A stretch of 64,000 nt of DNA from Brumimicrobium sp041655765 (GTDB lineage: Bacteria; Bacteroidota; Bacteroidia; Flavobacteriales_D; Crocinitomicaceae): positions 134,380 through 198,379 of the forward strand of contig JBBAEU010000002.1 in NCBI GenBank assembly GCA_041655765.1, given 5' to 3'. Shown here piece by piece: positions 7,372 to 16,021 of this stretch. Numbering within the stretch: the stretch's first letter is position 1; the number at the start of each line of letters is the position of its first letter. Under the pieces are notes generated by a model. It ran no database searches. It was not told where the DNA came from and saw nothing but the letters and a program-made list of their open reading frames with translations. The translations under genes and the position numbers were made by a program.

Positions 7372-8008
7372 GGAAAAAGCAGAGTTTATAATGGAAGAAT
7401 TGGATAAATTATATCCAAATCCAGGTGTTCCTCTCGACCATAAAGATTCTTATACATTGTTAATTGCTGTTTTACTCTCAGCGCAATGCACCGATAAAAG
7501 AGTTAATCAGATTACACCCATTTTATTTGCTAAGGCTGATAATCCTTGGGATATGATTAAGTTGTCGGTTGAAGAAATTCGAGAAATTATTAAGCCCTGT
7601 GGCTTGTCACCGAGAAAATCGAAAGCCATTCATGAACTTTCGCAAATTCTTATCGATAAACACAATGGGGAAGTACCCGATAATTTTGAAGATTTGGAGT
7701 TTTTACCAGGCGTCGGACATAAAACTGCTTCTGTTGTGATGAATCAAGCATTCGGTCATCCTGCTTTTCCTGTTGACACACATATTCATCGCTTAATGTA
7801 TCGTTGGGGATTATCAGATGGTAAAAGTGTAGAACAAACTGAAAAGGATGCAAAGAAGATTTTTCCAAAAGATACATGGGGGAAAGTCCACATTCAAATT
7901 ATTCTTTATGGAAGAGAATATTCGCCTGCTAGAAACCCTAAACTAAGTGTAGATTATATTACAGAAGCCATCGCAACAAAGTCTGTTTTAAAAGATTACA
8001 AACCTTAA
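7361..8008 (+). CDS. nth: Endonuclease III-like DNA glycosylase/AP lyase
   Basis: A 215-residue HhH-GPD base-excision repair enzyme. The helix-hairpin-helix LPGVGHKTASVV (115-126) supplies the catalytic lysine K121, and VDTHIHR supplies the catalytic aspartate D139, as in Escherichia coli Nth. The enzyme removes oxidised pyrimidines and cleaves at abasic sites. Unlike classical Nth, the C-terminus (after YGREYSPAR) contains no cysteines, so the [4Fe-4S] cluster loop is absent; the last cysteine is C80. Length is normal. The start overlaps the TPR gene by 11 bp. It ends 1 bp from the convergent gene at 8010. Confidence 0.9.
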   Translation: MTRKEKAEFIMEELDKLYPNPGVPLDHKDSYTLLIAVLLSAQCTDKRVNQITPILFAKADNPWDMIKLSVEEIREIIKPCGLSPRKSKAIHELSQILIDKHNGEVPDNFEDLEFLPGVGHKTASVVMNQAFGHPAFPVDTHIHRLMYRWGLSDGKSVEQTEKDAKKIFPKDTWGKVHIQIILYGREYSPARNPKLSVDYITEAIATKSVLKDYKP

Positions 8009-8009
8009 T

Positions 8010-9101
8010 TTATTTTTTAATAATTTTTGATATGCTTTGGTTGTTATTTGAACTACATTTCAACGTGTAAATCCCATTTGGCAATGTCGAAATGTCAATT
8101 TGTAAAGTTTGATTATCAACTCTTTCAGAAAGGACTTCCTTCCCAGTAACATCAAACAAATGATAAGATTGTATAACCTCTTTTGCTTGAATATGAACAA
8201 TATTTGAAGAAGGATTTGGATAGACTAATGTTTCAAGATTGTTTTTGTCAATTCCCCAGACATTGTTGTTGAAATAAGTTAATCTGGAAACCGTTTCATT
8301 CCCAGCAATCCTTTCCGTTTCAACCCTTACAACTGGTCGGTGATTAACATTGTCCCACCATTCATAATGAGAAATTGTTCTATTTATCGGAACCCATTGG
8401 TCAATAGGAAACCCCATAACATCAATTACAATTCTGAGTGAATCTTGTTCTGCAATATTTTTTCTTACACGAATTACATCAGGATAAAAATCGTAAGGTG
8501 TTGTCAGTTCACCATATCCATCAACAATAGTTGTTACAACACGGTGTTGAATAAATTGACCATCATAGAATTGTTGAAAATCAAAGTTTGTATAGCCAAC
8601 GGTTACATTAGAATCGCCATAAGTGAGCGGTAATTTGTATGCAACTTCAATGGTGTCACTTCTAAAACCTATATGATTTCCTTGGATAGAAAGCGAGTAT
8701 CCAACACTGGTAATCTTATCGGTCTCCACTTTTGTAAAAAGGTTAATTGACTCGATAGAAATGGGTAAAAAGTCTGAAATCTGATCTAAAGGTAAACCAT
8801 CGTAGGGCTGATAATAAGTTGCTTTGTAGGCTTGTGGGGCAAAAGCACCAAAGTAAGCTTCAGCAAATACGCCAGCACTAGAAACGCTAAAGATGTTTTC
8901 AAAACTTTGGGATGTTTCTTCCAATCCAGAAAAATCCCAAACAAAATCGGGACCTGTTGATGTGTAATCTATTGATGAACCGTTACCATTAGAGATTGGG
9001 AAATGTTCTCCAGCTTCAGGAAAGTTATTCGATTCTAACGTGATTTGAGCGTATAGAAAAGTAGAGCTTAATAATATCAAAAGCGTTGTTAAAGTTTTCA
9101 T
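8010..9101 (-). CDS. Secreted protein with type A T9SS sorting domain
   Basis: A 363-residue exported protein. Residues 1-18 are a signal peptide ending in LYAQ. The main part (~20-275) is a beta-rich region without a recognised catalytic motif; it contains WDFSGLEET and repeated aromatic/polar strands. The C-terminal ~75 residues are a type A T9SS sorting domain (LVYPNPSSNIVHIQ ... GIYTLKC ... KIIKK). It is probably released or anchored at the cell surface; its function is unknown. It converges on nth with only 1 bp between the stops and shows no obvious operon partner. Confidence 0.8.
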   Translation of the reverse strand: MKTLTTLLILLSSTFLYAQITLESNNFPEAGEHFPISNGNGSSIDYTSTGPDFVWDFSGLEETSQSFENIFSVSSAGVFAEAYFGAFAPQAYKATYYQPYDGLPLDQISDFLPISIESINLFTKVETDKITSVGYSLSIQGNHIGFRSDTIEVAYKLPLTYGDSNVTVGYTNFDFQQFYDGQFIQHRVVTTIVDGYGELTTPYDFYPDVIRVRKNIAEQDSLRIVIDVMGFPIDQWVPINRTISHYEWWDNVNHRPVVRVETERIAGNETVSRLTYFNNNVWGIDKNNLETLVYPNPSSNIVHIQAKEVIQSYHLFDVTGKEVLSERVDNQTLQIDISTLPNGIYTLKCSSNNNQSISKIIKK

Positions 9102-9198
9102 ATTTCAGTTTTAATCAACGCAATTTAATGATTTTTTACCAATTAAGTAAAAAAATAGAAAAAATAGATAAATGAGATAATTGGCAGAGTGTATTTTT

Positions 9199-10113
9199 TT
9201 ATCTCTGACTTTGATCAAATAGAATCTTCTTCTCTTCTTTTGTTAAGCTATCATATCCCGATTTGGCAATTTTATCCAAAATGGCGTCTATTTGTTCTTG
9301 TCTGTTTTTTTGATTTTTTCTATAGAGATCGTCATTATTTTGGTTAACTGCTGTTCTTTTATTTCCGCCCTTTTTTACTTTGAGTTTACGCTTCCCCCTA
9401 AATTGGGCTTTTATGTTGCTTACTTTCCTTTGAGACCAGTTAATAATGTTGCTCGGAGAATCAATATTCCTAATTGACAAATATCCGAAAATGGCTCCTC
9501 CCAAATGTGCAAAGTGCGCAACATTGTCATCACCGCCCATTCGAAGAAGGTCTAAAAGTATAAAGGCCAAGGCAAGATACATCATTTTTACTCGAAAAAG
9601 ACCAAATAAATTTACCTCTTCCATAGGACGATAGAAGGCTGCTGCCATAAAAACTGCGTTGACTGCCCCAGAAGCACCAACAACTAAGACTTCAGATTCA
9701 ATATAGCGAGGAAATACACTATATGCAAGGGTTTGTAAAAGACCACCTGCGATTCCACCTAAAATGTATGTGTATAACAATCTTTGATTGGAGAAATACA
9801 TCAAAAAGAATTTCGCAATAAAATAGAAAAACACCATGTTAAACAGAAGGTGAAAGAATCCGAAATGCGCAAAAATACTTGTAAATAATCCCCACGGATG
9901 TGTGAGTATTCCTTGTAGATTTCCTTTTAGTGTAAAGATGTTATTGATTATACTTTCAAAGACATTCTTGCTTCCAGGTGTACTAAATAAATGACCCAAA
10001 ACAAGCAGTATTTTAATCAACAAGAACACAGCTGCATTGATAAATATCAATTTGATGTGCATACCACCATATTGCCATTTATTTTTCAATTCATCTAAAA
10101 AACTGTTTTGCAT
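9199..10113 (-). CDS. Rhomboid-family intramembrane serine protease
   Basis: A 304-residue polytopic membrane protein. The rhomboid fold is marked by the FGFFHLLFNM segment (~85-94), the catalytic serine in VVGASGA (S149) and the catalytic histidine in VAHFAHLGG (H203). A Ser-His dyad in the membrane cleaves transmembrane substrates. After the last membrane helix a basic cytosolic tail of ~90 residues (KKGGNKRTAVNQNNDD, then EQIDAILDKIAKSGYDSLTKEEK) resembles the short C-terminal helix often found in Bacteroidota rhomboids. It is the last gene of an apparent operon with a second rhomboid and mutL. Confidence 0.9.
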   Translation of the reverse strand: MQNSFLDELKNKWQYGGMHIKLIFINAAVFLLIKILLVLGHLFSTPGSKNVFESIINNIFTLKGNLQGILTHPWGLFTSIFAHFGFFHLLFNMVFFYFIAKFFLMYFSNQRLLYTYILGGIAGGLLQTLAYSVFPRYIESEVLVVGASGAVNAVFMAAAFYRPMEEVNLFGLFRVKMMYLALAFILLDLLRMGGDDNVAHFAHLGGAIFGYLSIRNIDSPSNIINWSQRKVSNIKAQFRGKRKLKVKKGGNKRTAVNQNNDDLYRKNQKNRQEQIDAILDKIAKSGYDSLTKEEKKILFDQSQR

Positions 10114-10114
10114 T

Positions 10115-10870
10115 TTAATAGAATCTTTTTGTTGATTTTTGCCAGAATAAAACGATGAAAAATCCTACAATTGCTCCACCAATATGTGCCAAATGTGCTA
10201 CATTATCGTCTGGACGATCCATAAACATTTGGACAACTTCATATCCGAACATTATTAAAACAAGCCATTTTGCTTTGATAGGAATAGGAGGGAAGAGCAA
10301 CATTAATCTTGTATTTGGGAACAAATATCCAAAAGCAACCAATATTCCAAAAATAGCACCAGAAGCACCAACAACAGGCACGGAAATCCCAATATTATAT
10401 CTTTGTACAAGTGGATCTCGGAACTGAATCATTTGACCTTTTTCTCTTGCATTTATGATACTTTCTTGGATATTAAAGAATTCCATTTCTGTTAATCCTT
10501 GTGCCCTTAGTTGTCCAATGATATTATTCACTTCAATATAGCCCACAAGTTGATGTAAGAAAAAAGCACCCAAAGCTGTTGCAACATAAAAGATAAAAAA
10601 GCGTTTGGGTCCCCAAACTTGCTCTAAAATTGGACCAAACATAACGAGGGCAAACATATTAAAGAAAATATGCATTAATCCTCCATGCATGAAAAAGTGA
10701 GTAATAATTTGATAAGGTTCAAAAAAAGGTGAATTAAAAACGTAACCACCTAACAAATATGTGACTTGTATGCTTTGCATTTCACCTAAAAACGTAATGA
10801 CATACATGATTATATTTAAAAGTAGTAAGTTTTTAACTACTGGAGGCAAATTTGCAAAAATACTATTCAT
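10115..10870 (-). CDS. Rhomboid-family intramembrane serine protease
   Basis: A 251-residue polytopic membrane protein. It has HGGLMHIFFNMFAL (~62-75), a WGPKR loop after helix 2, the catalytic serine in VVGASGAIFG (S170) and the histidine in VAHLAHIGGAIVGF (H229). Both residues of the rhomboid dyad are present. A ~50-residue loop between helices 3 and 4 (~115-160) is longer than in minimal rhomboids. It overlaps the end of mutL by 4 bp and is followed after 1 bp by the other rhomboid gene, so translational coupling is likely. The two are paralogs with different loops and tails, which suggests different substrates. Confidence 0.9.
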   Translation of the reverse strand: MNSIFANLPPVVKNLLLLNIIMYVITFLGEMQSIQVTYLLGGYVFNSPFFEPYQIITHFFMHGGLMHIFFNMFALVMFGPILEQVWGPKRFFIFYVATALGAFFLHQLVGYIEVNNIIGQLRAQGLTEMEFFNIQESIINAREKGQMIQFRDPLVQRYNIGISVPVVGASGAIFGILVAFGYLFPNTRLMLLFPPIPIKAKWLVLIMFGYEVVQMFMDRPDDNVAHLAHIGGAIVGFFIVLFWQKSTKRFY

Positions 10871-12702
10871 AAGAGAAATTTATTCAAATTATCAATTGTT
10901 ATGGTATTCATTATCCTTTTTCCACTTGGAGAATATTGGTGCTGCTCACTTTGAAACAGTCGTTCAATCAGATAGTTCATTTCTTCCTCGGTTAATTTTT
11001 TTGAACTATTTCTCGTTGCAGAAGATGACAAAGATAAAATCAATTCGTGAACAATTTCACCTTTATCAATTTCTTGTTGCGTAATTTTTTCTAAAATATC
11101 ATCTAAACATTCAGGAATAGCCTCAATATTTAATATAGACGGAATACTTGATAAAACAAGGGTTTTTTTGTTCCATTGCCATTCAAACCCCAATCTTTTC
11201 AGCATATCTTTATTGTTGTCCCATTCCAATTTCTGAGTGTTTTGGAACTCATATTCATAAGGAAAAAGCATCTGTTGTGATGAAATGGGGTTAAGCATAA
11301 AGTTCTGACTCAATTCGTCATATAAAATCCTTTCATTCGCACGATTTATGTGAATTAAAAGAAGTCCAGATTTAATTTGAGTCAATAAATAACGCTTGTG
11401 AACCTGAATCTTTTGTGTATTAAAACTTTGATTTTCATCAAATTCTAACTCTTGGTTTTTACTGTGCTCTCCCTCTTCCGTAATTTTATAAAAATTCTCC
11501 CATTCTTCTCGATTTGGCTGTAAAGGTCTTAATCCTCTAATGATACTACTATTTCCAGGACGACTAAAAGTTTTTGAAGAGTGAGGTTTACTATCTTCGA
11601 AAGGATTAAAATAAGGATTTACTTCGATTGTTGGCTCATTAATGGGTCTTTTCCTATCTGCTTCTGTTAAGTCGAATTGTGCTTCTCTTTCAAAATCTAA
11701 ACTTGGCGCAATATTAAACTTTCCGAGTGCCAACTTGATTGTACTCAATAATATTTGGTAAATGAATTTTTCATTTTCAAACTTAACTTCTGTCTTTGTT
11801 GGATGAATATTAACGTCCAAAGATTTTGGAGGAACTTCTAAATAGATAAAATAAGAAGGGTATTGGCTTGAAGATAGAAGGTTTTCGTATGCCTTTGATA
11901 CTGCATGATGCAAATATCTGCTTTTAAAATATCTATTGTTTACAAAAAAGTATTGTTCGCCCCTTGTTTTTCGTGAAAATTCAGGTTTTCCAACAAATCC
12001 ATAAATATTTACAATATCGGTTTCCTCTTCAATAGGAACCAACTTTTCGTTGAATTTCCGCCCAAATAAATCTACTATCCTCTTTCTTTGATTAGCTGAT
12101 TCTATGCTATTGATGATATTTCCATCGTGAGAAAAGACAAAGTTAATTTCAGGGTGTGTTAAAGCAATTCTATTGAATTCTTCAACGATGTGTTTTGTTT
12201 CAACATTTTCCGATTTTAAAAAATTCCTTCTTGCGGGAACGTTAAAAAATAAGTTCTTTACTGTAATTGACGTTCCTTTTAATCGCGTACAAGGCTCTTT
12301 TGAGGTAATTTTGCTCCCAGCGATTTCAATCTTTGTCCCAACAGTTGCTTTTTCTTCAATTGTTTCCATGGTAACATGAGCAATTGCGGCAATGGAAGCC
12401 AGTGCTTCACCCCTAAATCCTTTCGTCTGCAAAGAAAATAAGTCATCGGCTGTTTTTAACTTACTGGTTGCATGTCTTTCAAACGACATTTGTGCGTCCA
12501 TTTCAGACATTCCCTTTCCATCGTCAATAACCTGAATAGATGTTTTTCCTGCGCCTTTTATGTGTAACTCAATTTTTGTAGCACCAGAATCTACTGCATT
12601 TTCAATTAATTCTTTAACAACAGAGGCAGGGCGTTGAATAACTTCTCCGGCGGCGATTTGATTAGCGATGTTATCGGGTAATAAATGAATTATATCTGAC
12701 AT
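10867..12702 (-). CDS. mutL: DNA mismatch repair protein MutL
   Basis: A 611-residue MutL. The N-terminal GHKL ATPase is complete: IAAGEVIQRPASVVKELIENAVDSGA, DDGKGM and TKGFRGEALASI within residues ~15-105, then a transducer domain to ~330 with HPTKTEV. A linker of ~110 residues precedes the C-terminal dimerisation domain. The metal-binding endonuclease motif DQHA(x)2E(x)4E of nicking MutLs is replaced by HINRANERILYDE, and the CPHGRP position reads SPSGKR, so latent nicking activity is probably absent. It coordinates MutS recognition with strand excision. It sits 27 bp after the small membrane protein gene and overlaps the next rhomboid gene. Confidence 0.93.
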   Translation of the reverse strand: MSDIIHLLPDNIANQIAAGEVIQRPASVVKELIENAVDSGATKIELHIKGAGKTSIQVIDDGKGMSEMDAQMSFERHATSKLKTADDLFSLQTKGFRGEALASIAAIAHVTMETIEEKATVGTKIEIAGSKITSKEPCTRLKGTSITVKNLFFNVPARRNFLKSENVETKHIVEEFNRIALTHPEINFVFSHDGNIINSIESANQRKRIVDLFGRKFNEKLVPIEEETDIVNIYGFVGKPEFSRKTRGEQYFFVNNRYFKSRYLHHAVSKAYENLLSSSQYPSYFIYLEVPPKSLDVNIHPTKTEVKFENEKFIYQILLSTIKLALGKFNIAPSLDFEREAQFDLTEADRKRPINEPTIEVNPYFNPFEDSKPHSSKTFSRPGNSSIIRGLRPLQPNREEWENFYKITEEGEHSKNQELEFDENQSFNTQKIQVHKRYLLTQIKSGLLLIHINRANERILYDELSQNFMLNPISSQQMLFPYEYEFQNTQKLEWDNNKDMLKRLGFEWQWNKKTLVLSSIPSILNIEAIPECLDDILEKITQQEIDKGEIVHELILSLSSSATRNSSKKLTEEEMNYLIERLFQSEQHQYSPSGKRIMNTITIDNLNKFLL

Positions 12703-12729
12703 TAGTTTTTGTTGGAGTATAAGTATGAT

Positions 12730-13056
12730 TTAATTTAGGTCAATAACTTCGGCAGTAAACATATCAACGTATCCTAAAATATAAGAAGCCAATAATAACA
12801 ATCCAAGCAAGATAATAATTAGTCTAATGTTTGCAGATTTTGAACTTTTTGACTGTGCACTATGGGCTTCACTCCATGAAGAACGAATGTTTTCTCTGAG
12901 AATGCTTTTTCTTTCTTCTCCAGATATGTCTTCTAAATTTTTATATTTTTCCTTGATTTTTTGAATTTTTTCCTTTCGTTCATCATAATAGCGAGGCGTA
13001 TAGTTAAACGTCTTATGCTTATTAACCTTCATGAAACGGATACGTTCTAAAATCAT
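12730..13056 (-). CDS. Small single-span membrane protein, first gene of the mutL operon
   Basis: A 108-residue protein with a charged N-terminal half (FNYTPRYYDERKEKIQKIKEKY), a short Ser-rich stretch and one hydrophobic helix near the C-terminus (IRLIIILLGLLLLASYILGY). Similar proteins precede mutL in other Bacteroidota (from general knowledge); their function is unknown. An internal ATG at 13032 (MKVNKHKTFNYTPR) matches the conserved block better and may be the true start. A consensus promoter at 13092-13122 precedes it, making it the lead gene of the unit with mutL and the two rhomboids. Confidence 0.7.
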   Translation of the reverse strand: MILERIRFMKVNKHKTFNYTPRYYDERKEKIQKIKEKYKNLEDISGEERKSILRENIRSSWSEAHSAQSKSSKSANIRLIIILLGLLLLASYILGYVDMFTAEVIDLN

Positions 13057-13091
13057 AATCTTATTTGCTTTTTAAAAAAAATAAAGATACA

Positions 13092-13122
13092 CAAAAATAC
13101 AAAAATTATTGAAGGATTCAAA
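13092..13122 (-). promoter_or_regulatory. Consensus promoter of the mutL-rhomboid operon
   Basis: Minus strand: TTTG (13122-13119), 19-nt spacer, TATTTTTG (13099-13092). The predicted start is near 13085, about 30 nt before the first ATG. The -33 element lies just before the 3' end of the upstream WYL regulator gene (13129). Confidence 0.6.
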
Positions 13123-13128
13123 ATGAAT

Positions 13129-14052
13129 TTACCGTCGTTGATTCAGAAAGTCTGCTTTTGTGTATGATTGAAGTGCTTTTTCCAACTTTCCCTTTACTTT
13201 TTTAGCTAAAGTTTGCGGTTGAATCACCTTTAGCGTTTCACCGTGAGTGAGTAGTTCCATAATAAAATCCTCTGTGATAAATAGCTTAAGTTTTATACGA
13301 AATTCAGTATCAGTATCAGTTATTATTTCTTGGGATTCATGAAGTGGCAATGTTTTGATATACTTTCCCTGAAGAGGAGTGAAAGATAAGATGATTTCTG
13401 ATGGTTCTTTTGCGTTTGGTCCGATAATACCAAAACAGTTTTTAAAATATTTATTGATTTCAAAATTCTCGGGATAAGAAAATGATTTTCTCAAGATTAT
13501 TAGCTGTGACAGCCGATCCAAGCCAAATGTTTTTATTTTGTTATCCTTGGTGTCTTTTGAAATTAAATACCATCGATTTTTAAATTCTTTCAAAGCAAGA
13601 GGCTCTACAATTCTACAGGAAGGTTCTTCATCCCAAAACTTTTGATAATCAAATTGGATGAGATTTTTGCTTTTAATTGCTTGTAAAATTGTATTCAAAT
13701 GGCCTGTTCCTTTTGGTTTTCGGTTTTCAAAATGGATGTAATTAGAAAGTTGTTCAGATAAATTAAGGGCATTAAAAACATCGAAGGCTTCTAGGATTCG
13801 ATCATTAAACTCTGAGCTTTCATCATCAATATAATAAACTTTTTCTGCCGAATTGTACAGAATTTCAATGTTGTAAAGTGAAAGTATATCGTTTTTGTCA
13901 CGATGAAAAGTCCGCTTTGAAATATTAAAATCATACCCTTGAAACTCGGATTGAAACTCAAGGTAGTCAGCAATTTCCTGAAATGAAGAAGGTTTGCTTC
14001 TCAGCTTTTTAATGATTAGGCTATATCGAGAGATAGATTCGCGTTTGGACAT
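13129..14052 (-). CDS. WYL-domain transcriptional regulator
   Basis: A 307-residue regulator of the YafY/WYL type. Residues ~1-70 form a winged helix-turn-helix (SSFQEIADYLEFQS, then FNISKRTFHRDKNDI). Residues ~130-230 are the WYL domain, with the hallmark KEFKNRWYLISKD and IKTFGLDRL. The C-terminal WCX-like extension runs to the end. WYL domains bind ligands or nucleic acids and often control DNA-damage or defence genes. It is the second gene of a pair, 3 bp behind a beta-barrel protein gene, so it may be autoregulated with its partner. The nearby genes do not include a defence system. Confidence 0.85.
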   Translation of the reverse strand: MSKRESISRYSLIIKKLRSKPSSFQEIADYLEFQSEFQGYDFNISKRTFHRDKNDILSLYNIEILYNSAEKVYYIDDESSEFNDRILEAFDVFNALNLSEQLSNYIHFENRKPKGTGHLNTILQAIKSKNLIQFDYQKFWDEEPSCRIVEPLALKEFKNRWYLISKDTKDNKIKTFGLDRLSQLIILRKSFSYPENFEINKYFKNCFGIIGPNAKEPSEIILSFTPLQGKYIKTLPLHESQEIITDTDTEFRIKLKLFITEDFIMELLTHGETLKVIQPQTLAKKVKGKLEKALQSYTKADFLNQRR

Positions 14053-14055
14053 AAT

Positions 14056-14694
14056 TTATTGTTTTCCGAAGAAGAAAGAATATCCAAATCCGATTGAAAA
14101 ATATGATGTAGGACTACTAAGTCTATCTTTATCTAACCCTGTAAATTGTTCGATTCCCAATTGGTCAGCCTTTAAAGTAAACCCGTGAATTGCGTAGCCT
14201 AAAGTTAGACTAAAAGACGACCTTTCGTTTGCCATTAATGCAAAGCTAATTGTAGGCTCAACAAAACCTCCGTCATTCATGTAAGGTTTACCCCTTAATT
14301 CTTCATTTTTATTGGTTGCAAAAAATTGCATGCTGTATCCAATTCTTACCCCATAATTGAGTCCAAAATTCCCATAATATTTTTCTTGACCAACTTTTCC
14401 CCACACACCAGTATAGTGGATTCCTCCTTTTAGGTCAATGTTATTCTTAAATTCATTGATATTCATATATCCATAACGAATCCCGGCGGCTACTGAAAAT
14501 GTGTTGTCAAAAGTATGTTGATATCCAGTATTGATAATTACCAAGCCTTGTACCAACTCTTTTAGCGCAAGATTGGACGTGTTGTTTGGCAAACCAATAT
14601 CAACAATAAAAGAACCTTTTGGTTCGAAATCAACTTGCGAATACAGAGTAATACCGAAAAAGAAAGTAATGATTGCTAAGAATATTCGTTTCAT
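14056..14694 (-). CDS. Outer-membrane beta-barrel-like protein
   Basis: A 212-residue protein with a signal peptide (residues 1-19, ending TLYSQ). Alternating hydrophobic/polar strands follow, such as VAAGIRYGYMN, GNFGLNYGVRIGYSMQF and FSLTLGYAIHGF. It ends in the strand FSIGFGYSFFFGKQ, a pattern of a small outer-membrane barrel. No specific porin family is recognised. It lies immediately upstream of the WYL regulator gene and is the likely lead gene of that two-gene unit. Confidence 0.65.
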   Translation of the reverse strand: MKRIFLAIITFFFGITLYSQVDFEPKGSFIVDIGLPNNTSNLALKELVQGLVIINTGYQHTFDNTFSVAAGIRYGYMNINEFKNNIDLKGGIHYTGVWGKVGQEKYYGNFGLNYGVRIGYSMQFFATNKNEELRGKPYMNDGGFVEPTISFALMANERSSFSLTLGYAIHGFTLKADQLGIEQFTGLDKDRLSSPTSYFSIGFGYSFFFGKQ

Positions 14695-14776
14695 ATAAAA
14701 AAATTCGTCAATATTAATGAACGTAAATTATAGGATTTAATTTTACTAAATTACTTAATTATTTTAAAAAGTAAAA

Positions 14777-15157
14777 TTAAACATTTCTTATTTCCATTAT
14801 TTTTTTTGATTTTTGATTGGGTGTGATTACTTGGTAGAAGTAAAATCCATTCTCAAATTTTGTACTATCTATTTTGATAATATTTGCTCCTTTTTTTAAT
14901 GTTTTCTTCTCAATAACTGTGACAGAACTCATGTCTGTCGGGAAAATACTTATTTCAACTTCTATTGGTGTGTACGTCTCAATGTATAAAGTTGCAATCC
15001 CAGAAACAGGGTTTTGATCCAGAGGGTGAACGTTAATAAAGAGTGTTTTTTCAATTTTACTTTGTTTGAATTTTCTTAGAATTACTGTATAAACAATTAT
15101 AAAAAGTAGCAGAAGGGCTAATGAAATCCATAAAACTTTAGTTTCAAACTCTAACAT
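14777..15157 (-). CDS. Hypothetical protein with N-terminal membrane anchor
   Basis: A 126-residue protein. Residues ~6-27 form one transmembrane helix (VLWISLALLLLFIIVYTVIL). The rest is a small beta-rich domain containing PVSGIATLYIETYTPIEVEI and ENGFYFYQVITP, reminiscent of the beta-sandwich in type A T9SS sorting domains but without the YPNP signature. It probably faces the periplasm. It starts 3 bp after the DUF493 gene and is the last gene of a three-gene unit. Function unknown. Confidence 0.6.
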   Translation of the reverse strand: MLEFETKVLWISLALLLLFIIVYTVILRKFKQSKIEKTLFINVHPLDQNPVSGIATLYIETYTPIEVEISIFPTDMSSVTVIEKKTLKKGANIIKIDSTKFENGFYFYQVITPNQKSKKIMEIRNV

Positions 15158-15160
15158 AAT

Positions 15161-15427
15161 CTATATTGTAATAACTCCTTTAATTTTAGAGGCATGTATA
15201 TATTTTTCGATAATGCTTTCGGCATTCATCATTATTTCTTTAACGCTAATACTTGTATAATTTCCTCCGCTTGATGCTCGGATTTGAATATCTGCTGTTT
15301 CTTCAAACATACTAGCTACCTTTGCAATGGTTTGATTGTCACTCGGAACAATAAACTTAAATAAATATACATTAGGCCATTCTTGTTGTTCCAATTGCGT
15401 TTTTAGACTTTCAAATCTTTTGGGCAT
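15161..15427 (-). CDS. DUF493 (YbeD-like) family protein
   Basis: An 88-residue cytosolic protein matching the small ferredoxin-like alpha/beta DUF493 family (E. coli YbeD). It has VYLFKFIVPSDNQTIAKVASMF, then ASSGGNYTSISV, then ESIIEKYIHASKIKGV. The fold resembles ACT-like regulatory domains, and its biochemical role is not established. It overlaps the upstream 203-residue gene by 17 bp and is followed after 3 bp by the membrane-anchored gene. Confidence 0.8.
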   Translation of the reverse strand: MPKRFESLKTQLEQQEWPNVYLFKFIVPSDNQTIAKVASMFEETADIQIRASSGGNYTSISVKEIMMNAESIIEKYIHASKIKGVITI

Positions 15428-16016
15428 AATTATTTTTTGCTAGCAAAGTTAATCTTTTTACTTCTTTTTGAAGCGATAAAGGTAGTTTATTATAATTCGT
15501 TTTTAAGTCGTCGAAAGTTTCAAATCCAAATTCATTATAAACTTGCTTTAAATCTGCCAAAATATACATTGGGTCGGGTTCTTTTCCGCGTAATACTTGT
15601 AATTCATTTCCCATACTGTCTTCATAAAACCATAAAAGATAAAAATGATTTTCATAAGAAAGCCACTCCATTATGGTGTTGTGTAAATCCTTTACTGTAT
15701 TGCTTTGGATAACTTTTGTTTTATAGATGTTTCTGGTTGTATGAAATTCGTTGAATGCCTCAATAAAATTATTTGTAAACTCTTTAAACGATGTATTCAA
15801 CATTGATTCATACTTATTTTCCTCTGGTTGATCTGTTAAAACCAAAAAGGCAGTATAAGTTTTTTGCAATCTACGCAATTTAGATTCCCATACTGTCCGA
15901 TTGGGAGTATTTGTTAGAAAAAACTGTTTTTGTTGGAAAAATTGGTCTTCCCAAAGAACAAACAAATCGTCTTCTGAAGTCGCTGGAAAATAAAACTTTG
16001 CCAATTCAGTATTCAT
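15411..16016 (-). CDS. Hypothetical cytosolic protein
   Basis: About 201 residues, no signal peptide. It is rich in aromatic residues and predicted helices (FVLWEDQFFQQKQFFLTN, FNEFHTTRNIY, YENHFYLLWFYEDSMGNE). No known domain is recognised. Two starts are possible: GTG at 16022, or ATG at 16016 two codons later, which is chosen here. The -7 promoter motif at 16022-16029 would put the transcript start near 16015, so the mRNA would be leaderless or nearly so. It heads a three-gene unit with the DUF493 gene. Confidence 0.6.
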   Translation of the reverse strand: MNTELAKFYFPATSEDDLFVLWEDQFFQQKQFFLTNTPNRTVWESKLRRLQKTYTAFLVLTDQPEENKYESMLNTSFKEFTNNFIEAFNEFHTTRNIYKTKVIQSNTVKDLHNTIMEWLSYENHFYLLWFYEDSMGNELQVLRGKEPDPMYILADLKQVYNEFGFETFDDLKTNYNKLPLSLQKEVKRLTLLAKNNYAQKI

Positions 16017-16021
16017 GTCCA

